Below the pieces are notes generated by a model that was not told the DNA's origin, did not search any database, and saw only the letters and a list, made by a program, of their open reading frames with translations. A program made the position numbers and the translations under genes. Positions 50,393 to 59,880 of a stretch of 64,000 nt of DNA are shown here, in pieces (the stretch's first letter is position 1; every line of letters starts with the position of its first letter). The stretch lies in the NCBI GenBank assembly GCA_016928355.1, contig JAFGKW010000046.1, forward strand, positions 1 to 64,000. Reading direction: 5' to 3'. This DNA is from Methanomicrobiaceae archaeon. GTDB taxonomy: Archaea; Halobacteriota; Methanomicrobia; Methanomicrobiales; Methanomicrobiaceae.

Positions 50393-51076
50393 TCAGAAAA
50401 ATACCCTGACCTCATTATCTAGTCGCCTGATGGTCTTTAGTTTCACGTCAATCTCTTCGATGCAGTCATAATATAAATCCCATTCACCTTCTTTCCCGTA
50501 TTCTACTGCCCGCAGGGCTTTAATTTTTATATAATAAAAATCGTCGATAATCACATCAAGCTTTTTCCCGACCATATTGAATGTAAAAAGATTTGACGAT
50601 GTGACACTGCACCCTTCTCTCGCACGATTGTAATTATCATCAGCATCAAGAAGTCCTGCCTCCGCCTGATCGATATATGAATTTATCAGCATCTCCTGGT
50701 TTTCATTAGGATAATCATGAAACCCGAGAAGCTGGACAATCCCGGCATTCATGGCGTCGTAACCGGCACTATACGATGACTGCGCAGATCCCACATAGTC
50801 ATCCACAAGCGGAGAGCACCCGTCTGCTCCGAGTCCTGCCTTGAATCCCGCAGTGTCGTCCTCCCAGTCCTGCCTGAATGTATCGTCTGGTGAAACTTCG
50901 CTAATCTCCCCGGTCAGGATCTTAAATGAGAGTCCGAGTATATAGTTTAACAGGTCTCCGGCCTTTTCAGCCAGGTCCGGGCCGGACTGATCGCTGCCCG
51001 ATGCCTCTGCCGAAATAACCAGTAGCGAGAGCAGGATCACCAGTGAAAATAACTTTCCAAGGATCTTATTCTTCAT
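50393..51076 (-). CDS. Secreted hypothetical protein
   Basis: Signal peptide 'ILGKLFSLVILLSLLVISAEASGSDQ'; no recognised domain. Confidence 0.6.
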   Translation of the reverse strand: MKNKILGKLFSLVILLSLLVISAEASGSDQSGPDLAEKAGDLLNYILGLSFKILTGEISEVSPDDTFRQDWEDDTAGFKAGLGADGCSPLVDDYVGSAQSSYSAGYDAMNAGIVQLLGFHDYPNENQEMLINSYIDQAEAGLLDADDNYNRAREGCSVTSSNLFTFNMVGKKLDVIIDDFYYIKIKALRAVEYGKEGEWDLYYDCIEEIDVKLKTIRRLDNEVRVFF

Positions 51077-51162
51077 ATTTCAACAAAAATATGAAAGGCA
51101 CCATAATAATTATCAGTTGTGATCAACCAGTTGATCACAGGGGGAAAAATAAAAGTCCTGTG

Positions 51163-51405
51163 TTACTCTTCCCTGACCATCTTAATAGCTTTCTTGGGAC
51201 ATACCTCGGCACAGATACCGCAGCCCTTGCAGTACTCTAGATCGATCTCGAAATCCTTCGAAATTGTTCCATCAGGGCAGAACCTCTCGCAGTTTCCGCA
51301 CTTATTGCAGAGTTCCATGTCAACTACGGGCTTAAAGGTCCTCCAGGTTCCCGTCTTTCCTGCGGCACCCTCTTTGGGTTTTGATATTGCAAGTTTTGCG
51401 CTCAT
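51163..51405 (-). CDS. porD: Pyruvate:ferredoxin oxidoreductase delta subunit
   Basis: Two 4Fe-4S motifs 'CNKCGNCERFCPDG', 'CKGCGICAEVCPKKAI'. Confidence 0.92.
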   Translation of the reverse strand: MSAKLAISKPKEGAAGKTGTWRTFKPVVDMELCNKCGNCERFCPDGTISKDFEIDLEYCKGCGICAEVCPKKAIKMVREE

Positions 51406-51929
51406 ATTACCAGCTCCTCGTACGCCTTAAGGGCGGCCGTCGCATTCCTCTCATCCGAGAAAGCCGCAGATATTGCCTTTTTAACCGACTCACGGGAGAC
51501 AAGGCCGACCTTTGCAAGCGCCCCAAGGAGAGGAGTGTTCAGGATTGGGTTTCCGGCCACTACAAGATCGAGTGAAAGTGCGATTCCGGTAAGATCGATA
51601 TTATAAACCCTGTGTCCGTTCATCTCCGGTTTATTGGGGCTGTTAATCAGAACCTCGCCACCCTCCTTCATTCCCTGAAGAACATCGACCATATTCATTA
51701 TCCCCGGATCGAGGACTATCACAAGATCAGGATTTCTCACCTGCGAATAGACCTTTATCGGCTTGTCATCGAGACGGATGAACGAAACAACCGGTGCACC
51801 CCGCCTCTCTGCACCGTAGAGAGGAGTTGCGGTAGAGTATTTGCCGTCAAGGGAAGCAGCATGGGCAAGGATCTTTGCGGCTGTCACGCCGCCCTGTCCG
51901 CCCCTTGAGTGGAGTCTTATCTCGTACAT
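51402..51929 (-). CDS. porG: Pyruvate:ferredoxin oxidoreductase gamma subunit
   Basis: 'MYEIRLHSRGGQGGVTAAKILAHAASLDGKYSTATPLYGAERRGAPVVSFIR'. Confidence 0.93.
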   Translation of the reverse strand: MYEIRLHSRGGQGGVTAAKILAHAASLDGKYSTATPLYGAERRGAPVVSFIRLDDKPIKVYSQVRNPDLVIVLDPGIMNMVDVLQGMKEGGEVLINSPNKPEMNGHRVYNIDLTGIALSLDLVVAGNPILNTPLLGALAKVGLVSRESVKKAISAAFSDERNATAALKAYEELVI

Positions 51930-53041
51930 TATTCACTCACCCCAAACCAGAACTCTTCACCAGGTTTCCTGTCCCTGACAAATACGGCAATGTCATCGTA
52001 TGTCACATCCTGACCGCCAAGACCGGCAATAACGCTGTAAGGGTCACAGCATGTTTTTGCACGAAGTTCGTTTGCGAGAATTCCTCCAAAGCCAAACGAA
52101 TAGTCACGATCGATAACAATGAGATCCTTTCCTTCAAATTTCTCTTTTAAATCAGGGAACGGCCTGAACCAGCGGACCCTGACAGATCCTGCCTTAATGC
52201 CTTCTTCACGGAGTTTGTCTACGGCGACCTCCATCTCCTTTCCAAGCGTGCCCATTGCGATAATGATTACTTCAGCATCCTCTGCCATGTAATCCTCTGT
52301 CATGCCGTATTTCCTGCCGAACTGCTTTGCAAACTCTTCTTCTGCCCTTTCAATTATGGGAACAGAGTTCTTCATTCCCTTCATAATATCATGACGGAAT
52401 TTGAAGTGCTCTGTATTTGCAGTAAGTGTCCCGTAGCCACCCGGATTGTTTATGTCAATTGCATGAGGTGTATTGATGTCAGGAAGATACCCGGACGGAT
52501 CGACAGACTCAAAGGCCTGTGTTATATGGGTCAGCAGGAAGCCGTCGAGGTTGATCATTACCGGAAGCAGGACGTTCTCATTCTCTGCGATCCTGAATGC
52601 AATGATCGTAGCATCATATGCTTCCTGGACCGTCGATGCATAGACCTGAAGCCAGCCGGAATCCCTCATAGAGAGTGAATCCGAGTGTTCAGAACCGATA
52701 TTCCAGCCAGGACCTAGTGCACGGTTTGCATTCGCCATAACAATCGGAAGGCGTGCACCGGCCGCCCAGTGGAGCATCTCACACATATAGACCAGGCCAT
52801 GTGAACTTGTGGCCGTAAATGTCCTTGTACCGGTTGCGGCGACACCGATACAGGCCGCCATTGCAGAATGTTCTGATTCAACCGGAATATATCTTGCATC
52901 CAGATTGCCTGCACCCACCTGGTTTGCAATCTCCTCGACGATCTCGGTCTGTGGTGTTATTGGATAGGCGGCAACAACACCGGGCCTTGCATCCCTTGCC
53001 GCAAGGGCCACAGCCTTGTTTCCTGTTCCAACATTCAGCAT
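51929..53041 (-). CDS. porA: Pyruvate:ferredoxin oxidoreductase alpha subunit
   Basis: 'VVAAYPITPQTEIVEEIANQV', 'VESEHSAMAACIGVAATGTRTFTATSSHGL'. Confidence 0.94.
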   Translation of the reverse strand: MLNVGTGNKAVALAARDARPGVVAAYPITPQTEIVEEIANQVGAGNLDARYIPVESEHSAMAACIGVAATGTRTFTATSSHGLVYMCEMLHWAAGARLPIVMANANRALGPGWNIGSEHSDSLSMRDSGWLQVYASTVQEAYDATIIAFRIAENENVLLPVMINLDGFLLTHITQAFESVDPSGYLPDINTPHAIDINNPGGYGTLTANTEHFKFRHDIMKGMKNSVPIIERAEEEFAKQFGRKYGMTEDYMAEDAEVIIIAMGTLGKEMEVAVDKLREEGIKAGSVRVRWFRPFPDLKEKFEGKDLIVIDRDYSFGFGGILANELRAKTCCDPYSVIAGLGGQDVTYDDIAVFVRDRKPGEEFWFGVSE

Positions 53042-53916
53042 ATTCCCTCGACCTCCTTTTCAATTCTTTTGAAATTGTTCTCGACCATCTGCTGGAGCTC
53101 CGCGACATTCTCTTTTGTCGCCGTTTTGAATCTTCCCTGGGCCTTAAGGTAATCTTCGACAGGGATTCTCTTCTTTGCAGCTGCCTTTGATGCACCTGTA
53201 AGACTCATCTTACCATTCTCGCGTTCATATAGAACCCACATCCCCGACTGAACCGCAAGCTTTCCAAGAGCAACCGTCTTATCCGACGGATACCTCCATC
53301 CGGGCGGACACGGGGCAAGGATATGCATGAACTTGGGTCCGGGAATAGAGAGCGCCTTTTCGACCTTATTGTAAAGATCGACAGGATAGGCACTGCAGGC
53401 CGTCGCCATATAAACTGGATTATGTGCATTGACGATTGCATCAAGGTCCTTCTTGAACTCCTTCTTTCCTGTAGGTGTGGTTGTCGTTGCAGCACCGAGC
53501 GGAGTTGCGCCTGACCTCTGCATGCCCGTATTCGAGTATGCCTCGTTGTCATAGCATATATACAGGAAATCTGTTCCCCGTTCAAGAGCCCCCGAGAGAG
53601 CCTGTATACCGATATCGACCGTCCCTCCGTCTCCTCCGAAACAAATCACGTTCGTCTTCTTCCCTGCCGCACGGAAGGCCTCGCTCATCCCTGATGCAAC
53701 CGCGGCTGCCGAAGCGAATGCCACATTGTAAATGGGAATGTTCACCGCGGTGTTAGGGTATAAACCCTGTATAACACTTGTACAGCATGCGGGAATTACC
53801 AACACCGTATCAGGACCGGCCGCCTTTGTAATATACCGGAGACAGAGAGGAATACTGCACCCGGCACAGGCAGATGTGGTCTTCAATATATACTCATCAT
53901 CCGGAATCTCTGCCAA
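53035..53916 (-). CDS. porB: Pyruvate:ferredoxin oxidoreductase beta subunit
   Basis: 'CAGCSIPLCLRYI', TPP motif 'GGDGGTVDIGIQALSGALERGTDFLYICYDNEAYSNTGMQRSGATP'. Confidence 0.94.
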   Translation of the reverse strand: MAEIPDDEYILKTTSACAGCSIPLCLRYITKAAGPDTVLVIPACCTSVIQGLYPNTAVNIPIYNVAFASAAAVASGMSEAFRAAGKKTNVICFGGDGGTVDIGIQALSGALERGTDFLYICYDNEAYSNTGMQRSGATPLGAATTTTPTGKKEFKKDLDAIVNAHNPVYMATACSAYPVDLYNKVEKALSIPGPKFMHILAPCPPGWRYPSDKTVALGKLAVQSGMWVLYERENGKMSLTGASKAAAKKRIPVEDYLKAQGRFKTATKENVAELQQMVENNFKRIEKEVEGIC

Positions 53917-54024
53917 TTATAAAACCTCTGTAATAATCTGTCACTAATTATAATGATATTTTGGCTATGTGTCAGGTTCCGGCATCTGATTAAAATAATC
54001 TAGAACAGATATCTCTTTGATCAA

Positions 54025-54570
54025 ATGGCGCAGAATTATTACGAAGTGTTGGGTCTTGATGGGTCCGCAGGATCTGATGATATCAAAAAGGCATACCGCA
54101 GTCTTGCAAAGACATACCACCCGGATACTGCAACACATCCAAATGCCAATAAACTGTTTGAAAATATATCCCTTGCCTATTCAGTACTTTCTGACCCTGA
54201 AAAAAGGAACCAATATGACAGGGAATTAATGGATTCAGCCCCGAAAGAGGAGGTTTTAGATCAGGATGAATATTCCCTCATGGCAGATTACGAATTTTTA
54301 TGCGAAGAAAAGGAACGCTTTTTAATCGGAGGAGAGGAGGTGCTGCTTAAAGATACCCGGCACCTGATAATCGGAGACAAGGAATATATCGTTTATGATG
54401 ACGGTCTCATCGACATCGGCGGGATCATGTCATTCACCGTTGAAGGCCCGGAGAGATATCTTGTAGACGGAGTGGAAAAGACCCTTTCCGGTGCGGGACA
54501 CTTCATCCAGAAAGGAGAGGAGTATGTCATCATCGAAGGAAAACCCTTCCTAATAAGGAAAAGTGAGTGA
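54025..54570 (+). CDS. J-domain protein with duplicated C-terminal beta-rich module
   Basis: 'YYEVLGLDGSAGSDDIKKAYRSLAKTYHPDTATHPNANKLFENISLAYSVLSDPEKRNQYD' (HPD motif). Confidence 0.9.
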   Translation: MAQNYYEVLGLDGSAGSDDIKKAYRSLAKTYHPDTATHPNANKLFENISLAYSVLSDPEKRNQYDRELMDSAPKEEVLDQDEYSLMADYEFLCEEKERFLIGGEEVLLKDTRHLIIGDKEYIVYDDGLIDIGGIMSFTVEGPERYLVDGVEKTLSGAGHFIQKGEEYVIIEGKPFLIRKSE

Positions 54571-54644
54571 AAAACCCATTTTTTTCGCAATATAAATATA
54601 TCTGATCCAACATATAGAGAAAATATCATTGAGGTGATATCAAA

Positions 54645-55490
54645 ATGGTAAAACTTCCCGATAAAAAATCACTCGAAGGATTAACGAAGAAGGTGGGAGA
54701 GGCGGTCAAGCTTCCTGATGACCCGGAAAAGAAAGAAGAAAAATCAGTAGTTCCTGAATCCGAAGAGGAAAGGATCAGGAGAGAAGAACGCGAAAGAATC
54801 GAAAAAGAAAGACTCGATAAAGAAAACGCTGAAAAAGCAAAGGAATATGAGAAGATAGAAGCCCAGAAGCAGGCGGATAAAGAGCGTCTTGCTGAGGAAG
54901 CCAAGAAGCAGAAGGAAAAAGATGAATGGGCCCGCGAAGAGGAAAGAAAGCGGACTGAGGAGGAGAAGAAGAGGGCCCAGATCGAAAAAGAGGTTCTGGC
55001 AAAACAGAAGGCCGGAGCTCCGAAAAAGAGCTATACAGGAAAGATTATCCTGGCATTTATCATCCTTCTCGTAATAATAGTAGCTGCAGCATATGTGACG
55101 TTGATAACGGGCAATGATGTACTTGACGGATATGGATACCCGCTCTCTTATACAGGCAACTATGACGTACTAATGCCCGACAATGAGAAGATCTACTTCG
55201 GCCCGGTCCCGGTACAGGCAATCAGCAGTGGAGATGCAGTTACACTCGTGATAAACAACGACAGGCGAACTATAAATGTAGGTGAATCAGCAACCTTCCC
55301 CGTCAAGCACGTAATCATAAGGACGCTGGGCATACCGGTATTCGACGGCGACTATGAAGTCACTGCCACTTACCGCGGGGTTGTTACAAACAGGGATGAC
55401 TTCGTTGTAGTCTTAAAGACTTCACAGCCTATTCCCGGGTGGCTCGTCAGCATAATGAAGCCTTCCGGAGTGGCTATCACATCTGTATAG
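54645..55490 (+). CDS. Membrane protein with long charged (E/K/R) cytoplasmic helix and extracytoplasmic domain
   Basis: 'EEERIRREERERIEKERLDKENAEKAKEYEKIEAQKQADKERLAEE...' then TM 'IILAFIILLVIIVAAAYVTLI'. Confidence 0.75.
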   Translation: MVKLPDKKSLEGLTKKVGEAVKLPDDPEKKEEKSVVPESEEERIRREERERIEKERLDKENAEKAKEYEKIEAQKQADKERLAEEAKKQKEKDEWAREEERKRTEEEKKRAQIEKEVLAKQKAGAPKKSYTGKIILAFIILLVIIVAAAYVTLITGNDVLDGYGYPLSYTGNYDVLMPDNEKIYFGPVPVQAISSGDAVTLVINNDRRTINVGESATFPVKHVIIRTLGIPVFDGDYEVTATYRGVVTNRDDFVVVLKTSQPIPGWLVSIMKPSGVAITSV

Positions 55491-55593
55491 CCCCCCCTTT
55501 TTTTTAAAATATTCTAAAAAAATACTGAATTAAGGATATCCTTTTTACAGACAATCCCTGCAAAGTCCACCATATATCCCAAAAGGGGGACCA

Positions 55594-56379
55594 TCACTCA
55601 CTTAAAAAATCAGTGGCCTTCATGAGCTGATGATGCCTGCCCCGGAAATCATTAAGGAATTTTTCGCTCTTTTGAAGGTCCTGCAGGGGAGAGAATTCAA
55701 CATCAGTCCCTAGATCCCACAGAACAAGGCCCTCTGCAGGTGCCACAGGAAACCGGGGGCCCACGGGGTTTGAAAGAGCCTCAGAGATTATCTCCGGAGG
55801 TGCCAGTTCTGCCCCCACCAGCCATAAAGCATGAGATATGCGCCTCACCATATTCCAAAGGAAACTCCTGCCACTGATTTCAAAAATTATACCATCTTCA
55901 CTGGGGATTAATTCGGCTGAATATATATCCCTCTCCGGATCCCTGCCGTTCAGGCGGGCAAAACGTGTGAAATTGTGCCTTCCCAAAAGGAACCCGGCGG
56001 CAGAAGACATCTTCACAGTATTGAAAGATTTACCGGAAAAAAAATACCGGTACGTCCTGCAGGAAACACCGTAACGGGGATTGAATCCAACAGGAACCTC
56101 AGACCATCCCCTGCACCAGATATCCCCAGGAAGCTTTCTGTTTATGTTCGATACGGCCCTTTCCGGATAATCAGTATTGAAGGCACAAATCTGTGCTCTT
56201 GCGTGGACACCGCTATCAGTCCTTCCTGAAAACTGGAATCCTGCATCCCTCCAGTCTGAAAAAAGTCCAAGATCAAGGCATGATCTGATAATTTCACCTT
56301 CGACTGTCCTCACCCGGGGTTGCTGCTGTGAACCAGAAAAGCCGGTGCCGAGATATGATACAAGAAATGCGATCCTCAT
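55594..56379 (-). CDS. truA: tRNA pseudouridine synthase A
   Basis: 'FQFSGRTDSGVHARAQICAFNT' catalytic Asp motif. Confidence 0.94.
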   Translation of the reverse strand: MRIAFLVSYLGTGFSGSQQQPRVRTVEGEIIRSCLDLGLFSDWRDAGFQFSGRTDSGVHARAQICAFNTDYPERAVSNINRKLPGDIWCRGWSEVPVGFNPRYGVSCRTYRYFFSGKSFNTVKMSSAAGFLLGRHNFTRFARLNGRDPERDIYSAELIPSEDGIIFEISGRSFLWNMVRRISHALWLVGAELAPPEIISEALSNPVGPRFPVAPAEGLVLWDLGTDVEFSPLQDLQKSEKFLNDFRGRHHQLMKATDFLSE

Positions 56380-57044
56380 TTATGCCTTACTTTCCGGACG
56401 ATCTTTCTCTGTGTATTCTTAAGCGACTGACCGGTATAGCTTCTTAACGGAGTCATTTTCCCTATTATCCCTGACCTCCCCCCGGATATCGCTTCAAATA
56501 TTGATTTCACATCTTTTTCAGAATCAACTACTGTAACCCCGTAACCTATAAATCTCGCATTATGTGCATCACTTCCAGCAACACAGGGTTTCCCGAAACG
56601 CCGGGCTTTTTTCTCTGCCTTTTTATTTGCTGAACCCAGAATATAGCGGCTGTTAAATGATTCAACTGCATCAACTGCTTCAATAGCATTCTTCAGTTTA
56701 ATACCCACACCATGCCTGAACTGGTGATATGGGTGTGGAAGAATCAAAAACCCCCCCATATTCCTTACACGCCGCACAGATTCAAAAAAGTCAAGCCCCG
56801 GCGGAACGGCTTCGCTTATACCAAGGGCAATCAGGTGGCCGGATTTCGTCGACATCTCAATTCCGGGTATGATGAGAATCCCGGTTTCTATTGTCTGTGC
56901 ATACTTTGCTCCTTCGACTGTGTCATGATCAGTAATTGCAATTACATCAAGACCTCTTTTCTCAGCCATTCTGATTATTTCCTCTACGCTGCTCTCACCA
57001 TCGCGGGAGTAATCTGTATGCACATGCAGATCGCATTTCAGCAT
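56376..57044 (-). CDS. PHP-domain metallo-phosphoesterase
   Basis: 'CDLHVHTDYSRDGESSVEEIIRMAEKRGLDVIAITDHDTVEG'. Confidence 0.92.
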   Translation of the reverse strand: MLKCDLHVHTDYSRDGESSVEEIIRMAEKRGLDVIAITDHDTVEGAKYAQTIETGILIIPGIEMSTKSGHLIALGISEAVPPGLDFFESVRRVRNMGGFLILPHPYHQFRHGVGIKLKNAIEAVDAVESFNSRYILGSANKKAEKKARRFGKPCVAGSDAHNARFIGYGVTVVDSEKDVKSIFEAISGGRSGIIGKMTPLRSYTGQSLKNTQRKIVRKVRHK

Positions 57045-57088
57045 CGGATAGTAGTATTTTTCTCCCTTGCCATATTAATTCAAGTGTT

Positions 57089-58507
57089 ATGCGTATACTG
57101 CTCCCCACAGGTGAGATTGCATATCCCGTCGTAAGGGAGGCTGCAGAGAAATATAAAGCTGATGTGGTCTCTGCAGGAAGGATAGCAGCCTTTCTTACGC
57201 CAAAAAAACTTTCAGATATACTCTCTGAAAAGGGGGGAAAATATGACATGGTGATCGTTTCGGGAATGTGCACTGCCGATTTTTCTGGAGTTCGGAAAAA
57301 ATTCGGTATACCAGTATATCTCGGACCCCGGCATGCAGCCGATCTTGAACTGATCCTTGGCTCCCTCAATGATCTTAAACTCTCGGAAAAAATACCTGCT
57401 GACGAGCTCATCACATCAATGAAGAAGAGCGAGGCACTCTCGAAGATAATGGAGAGAGAAGAATGCTCTAAACCTGACTTTTACATCAGAGATCTAAAGA
57501 TAGGCGGCGGTTCTAAAATTAAAATACTTTCTGAGATCATGGATGCACATAAAGTCCCCAATCTCAGGGAAATGGTCTTTGAATTTATCGAATCCGGAGC
57601 AGACATAATAGATCTCGGATTCGGTTTCGATGCCTCTCCCGGGGATGTAAAGAGTGTTTTTGAAGAGCTCTCGGGAATCAGCACAGTTTTTGCAGCAGAT
57701 ACGCAGGAACCGGAACTTATTAGAGCCGCTCTCGGTTATGCGGATATAATCCTCTCCTTACATGAAGAAAACATGCCTTTTATCGGAAGAGAGGTTGCAA
57801 AATCAGGAGCGGCAGCGGTCATCGTCCCGAACGAAAACACACTCGAAGAAAATATCCGGATGGCGGAGAATGAAGGTATTAAAAAGATAATCGCCGACCC
57901 TCTTCTCCAGCCGGCAGGATCAGGCCTCCTCAAGTCACTCTCAAATTTCAGGGATTATGGATATCCCCTCTTCTTCGGAGCGGGGAATGTCGTTGAACTC
58001 ATTGACGCGGATTCACCCGGTGCAAATGCACTACTTGCGGCTATTGCCATGGAAGCCGGAGTTTCAGTAATATTTACGAGCGAACATTCGGACAAGACGA
58101 AAGGGTCTGTCAGAGAAATGAGGCGTGCCTGCGACATGATGGCTCTTGCTTCGGACAGGCCTTACCCAAAGGACCTTGGAATCGATCTCTTCTGTATAAA
58201 AGAGAAGAGAAAGAGAAGGGAGCCGCCGCTTACATATTCAACCTGTGATGAGGCAGGAGAAATCTACGGCGATATCGAATTTGACCCTTCGGGAAACATC
58301 CGTATCGGAATTGAGGACGGCTATATTGTGGCGGTACACGGGAACAGGGCCATAAAAGGGAAAAAGTGGGATGATATTTTTCATTTACTCCTGAAAGAAG
58401 AGAGACTCTCACTCATGGACCATGCGGCATATCTTGGCAAGGAGCTGTACAAAGCGGAACTTGCACTGAAATTCGGCAGGAGTTATGAGCAGGACGGCCC
58501 ATTTTAG
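57089..58507 (+). CDS. Dihydropteroate synthase-related protein (archaeal type)
   Basis: 'FIESGADIIDLGFGFDASPGDVKSVFEEL' DHPS-like barrel; 'ILLPTGEIAYPVVREAAEKYKADVV' N-terminal domain. Confidence 0.85.
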   Translation: MRILLPTGEIAYPVVREAAEKYKADVVSAGRIAAFLTPKKLSDILSEKGGKYDMVIVSGMCTADFSGVRKKFGIPVYLGPRHAADLELILGSLNDLKLSEKIPADELITSMKKSEALSKIMEREECSKPDFYIRDLKIGGGSKIKILSEIMDAHKVPNLREMVFEFIESGADIIDLGFGFDASPGDVKSVFEELSGISTVFAADTQEPELIRAALGYADIILSLHEENMPFIGREVAKSGAAAVIVPNENTLEENIRMAENEGIKKIIADPLLQPAGSGLLKSLSNFRDYGYPLFFGAGNVVELIDADSPGANALLAAIAMEAGVSVIFTSEHSDKTKGSVREMRRACDMMALASDRPYPKDLGIDLFCIKEKRKRREPPLTYSTCDEAGEIYGDIEFDPSGNIRIGIEDGYIVAVHGNRAIKGKKWDDIFHLLLKEERLSLMDHAAYLGKELYKAELALKFGRSYEQDGPF

Positions 58508-58511
58508 GCTT

Positions 58512-58970
58512 TTATTTTTTGGAACTGCGAACTACCAGAGTAGATACACTGCTGTGGAAGACGACCGACGAACTGACACTTCCAAGAACAAGCCTCTTTG
58601 CCATCCCTTTCCCTGTAGAACCAATAACAATAAGATCGGCACCAATATCATTACAGGTATTCAGGATCACATCCCTTGCATCCCCGATCTTGAGATGACA
58701 GTTTATATCAAAATCCAGTTTGTCAGAGAGGGTCTTTGCATCATCGATGATTTTTTCTCCCTCTTCCTGGAGCATATTGAATATCCGCTCAGAACCAGGA
58801 TCGGATACTCCGATTGACGGATCCACTATTGTAGCACCATATACTCCGGGATTAATTGCATATATGACATGGACTTCGGAGTCCTGGCATCTTCCAATCT
58901 CTATTGCGTTTTTAAGAGCTGCACTTGATTCTTCAGAACCGTCGACAGCCACCAGAATTCTTGAATACAT
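58512..58970 (-). CDS. Universal stress protein (UspA family)
   Basis: 'ILVAVDGSEESSAALKNAIEIG' and 'DLIVIGSTGKGMAKRLVLGSVSSSVV'. Confidence 0.94.
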   Translation of the reverse strand: MYSRILVAVDGSEESSAALKNAIEIGRCQDSEVHVIYAINPGVYGATIVDPSIGVSDPGSERIFNMLQEEGEKIIDDAKTLSDKLDFDINCHLKIGDARDVILNTCNDIGADLIVIGSTGKGMAKRLVLGSVSSSVVFHSSVSTLVVRSSKK

Positions 58971-59065
58971 GATTTATCCTTGCCAGAACAGAATATAAAG
59001 GTTTTTAAGGATCCTGCCTGGATCTGAAAGAGTTATCTTTTCAGATAGTCTATATCAATAGACAG

Positions 59066-59437
59066 ATGGCTGATATAAAGATAAAAAAAGAGCTTCTCCA
59101 GATACTAGCAGAACTGGGAAAGAGCAATCATCCCTGTGAATTTCTGGCCCTTTTAAGAAAGAATGGTGATATTATCGATGAATTCGAACTGGCACCGGGC
59201 ACGATCACAGGCAGTACAAGTGCAAGCTTTCAGCCCCATATGATGCCCATTGAAACCGGCATTGCAGGGAGTGCCCATTCCCATCCCAACGGGATGATGA
59301 GGCCATCTGATGCAGACCTGAGATTCTTCCCTGCAACCGGAAAATATCATATTATCATTGGGGCACCTTATACTGAAGATGACTGGAGGTGCTTCTTTGC
59401 AGACGGAAGCCCGTGCCAGGCTGAGGTGATCGATTGA
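59066..59437 (+). CDS. Mov34/MPN/PAD-1 (JAMM) family protein
   Basis: JAMM motif 'HSHPNGMMRPSDADLRFF' with upstream Glu (CEFLALL). Confidence 0.88.
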   Translation: MADIKIKKELLQILAELGKSNHPCEFLALLRKNGDIIDEFELAPGTITGSTSASFQPHMMPIETGIAGSAHSHPNGMMRPSDADLRFFPATGKYHIIIGAPYTEDDWRCFFADGSPCQAEVID

Positions 59438-59880
59438 AGAGGGTAGTCGCAACAGGGACTTTTGATATCCTGCATCCAGGCCATATATATTATCTGGAAG
59501 AGTCACGCAGACTGGGTGAAGAACTGCATGTAATAATTGCAAGAGACGAGAACGTAAAACATAAGCCTAAGCCGGTAATCCCCGAGGACCAGCGCCTTGA
59601 AATGGTAAGATCCCTCAAAGTTGTCGATGATGCACGGCTTGGATCAATAAAAGATATCTATGAACCAATAAGAGAGATCAAACCTGATATTATAACCCTC
59701 GGCTTCAATCAGTTCTTCAAAGAAGACAAACTTAAAAAAGATCTTGAAGATAACGGGATATCTGCAGAAATTGTAAGAATCAACGCATTTTCCGGGGAAG
59801 GGTTCTGCAGCTCAAGAACTATTATGAAGCAGATATTAATCAGGAGATGTGGAGATATTCCAGAGGATACTACGGATTAA
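59434..59880 (+). CDS. ribL: Archaeal FAD synthetase (nucleotidyltransferase), TTG start
   Basis: 'VVATGTFDILHPGHIYYLEESRRLGEELHVIIARDENVKHKPKPVIPEDQRLEMV'; TTGA overlap with the preceding stop. Confidence 0.9.
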   Translation: MKRVVATGTFDILHPGHIYYLEESRRLGEELHVIIARDENVKHKPKPVIPEDQRLEMVRSLKVVDDARLGSIKDIYEPIREIKPDIITLGFNQFFKEDKLKKDLEDNGISAEIVRINAFSGEGFCSSRTIMKQILIRRCGDIPEDTTD

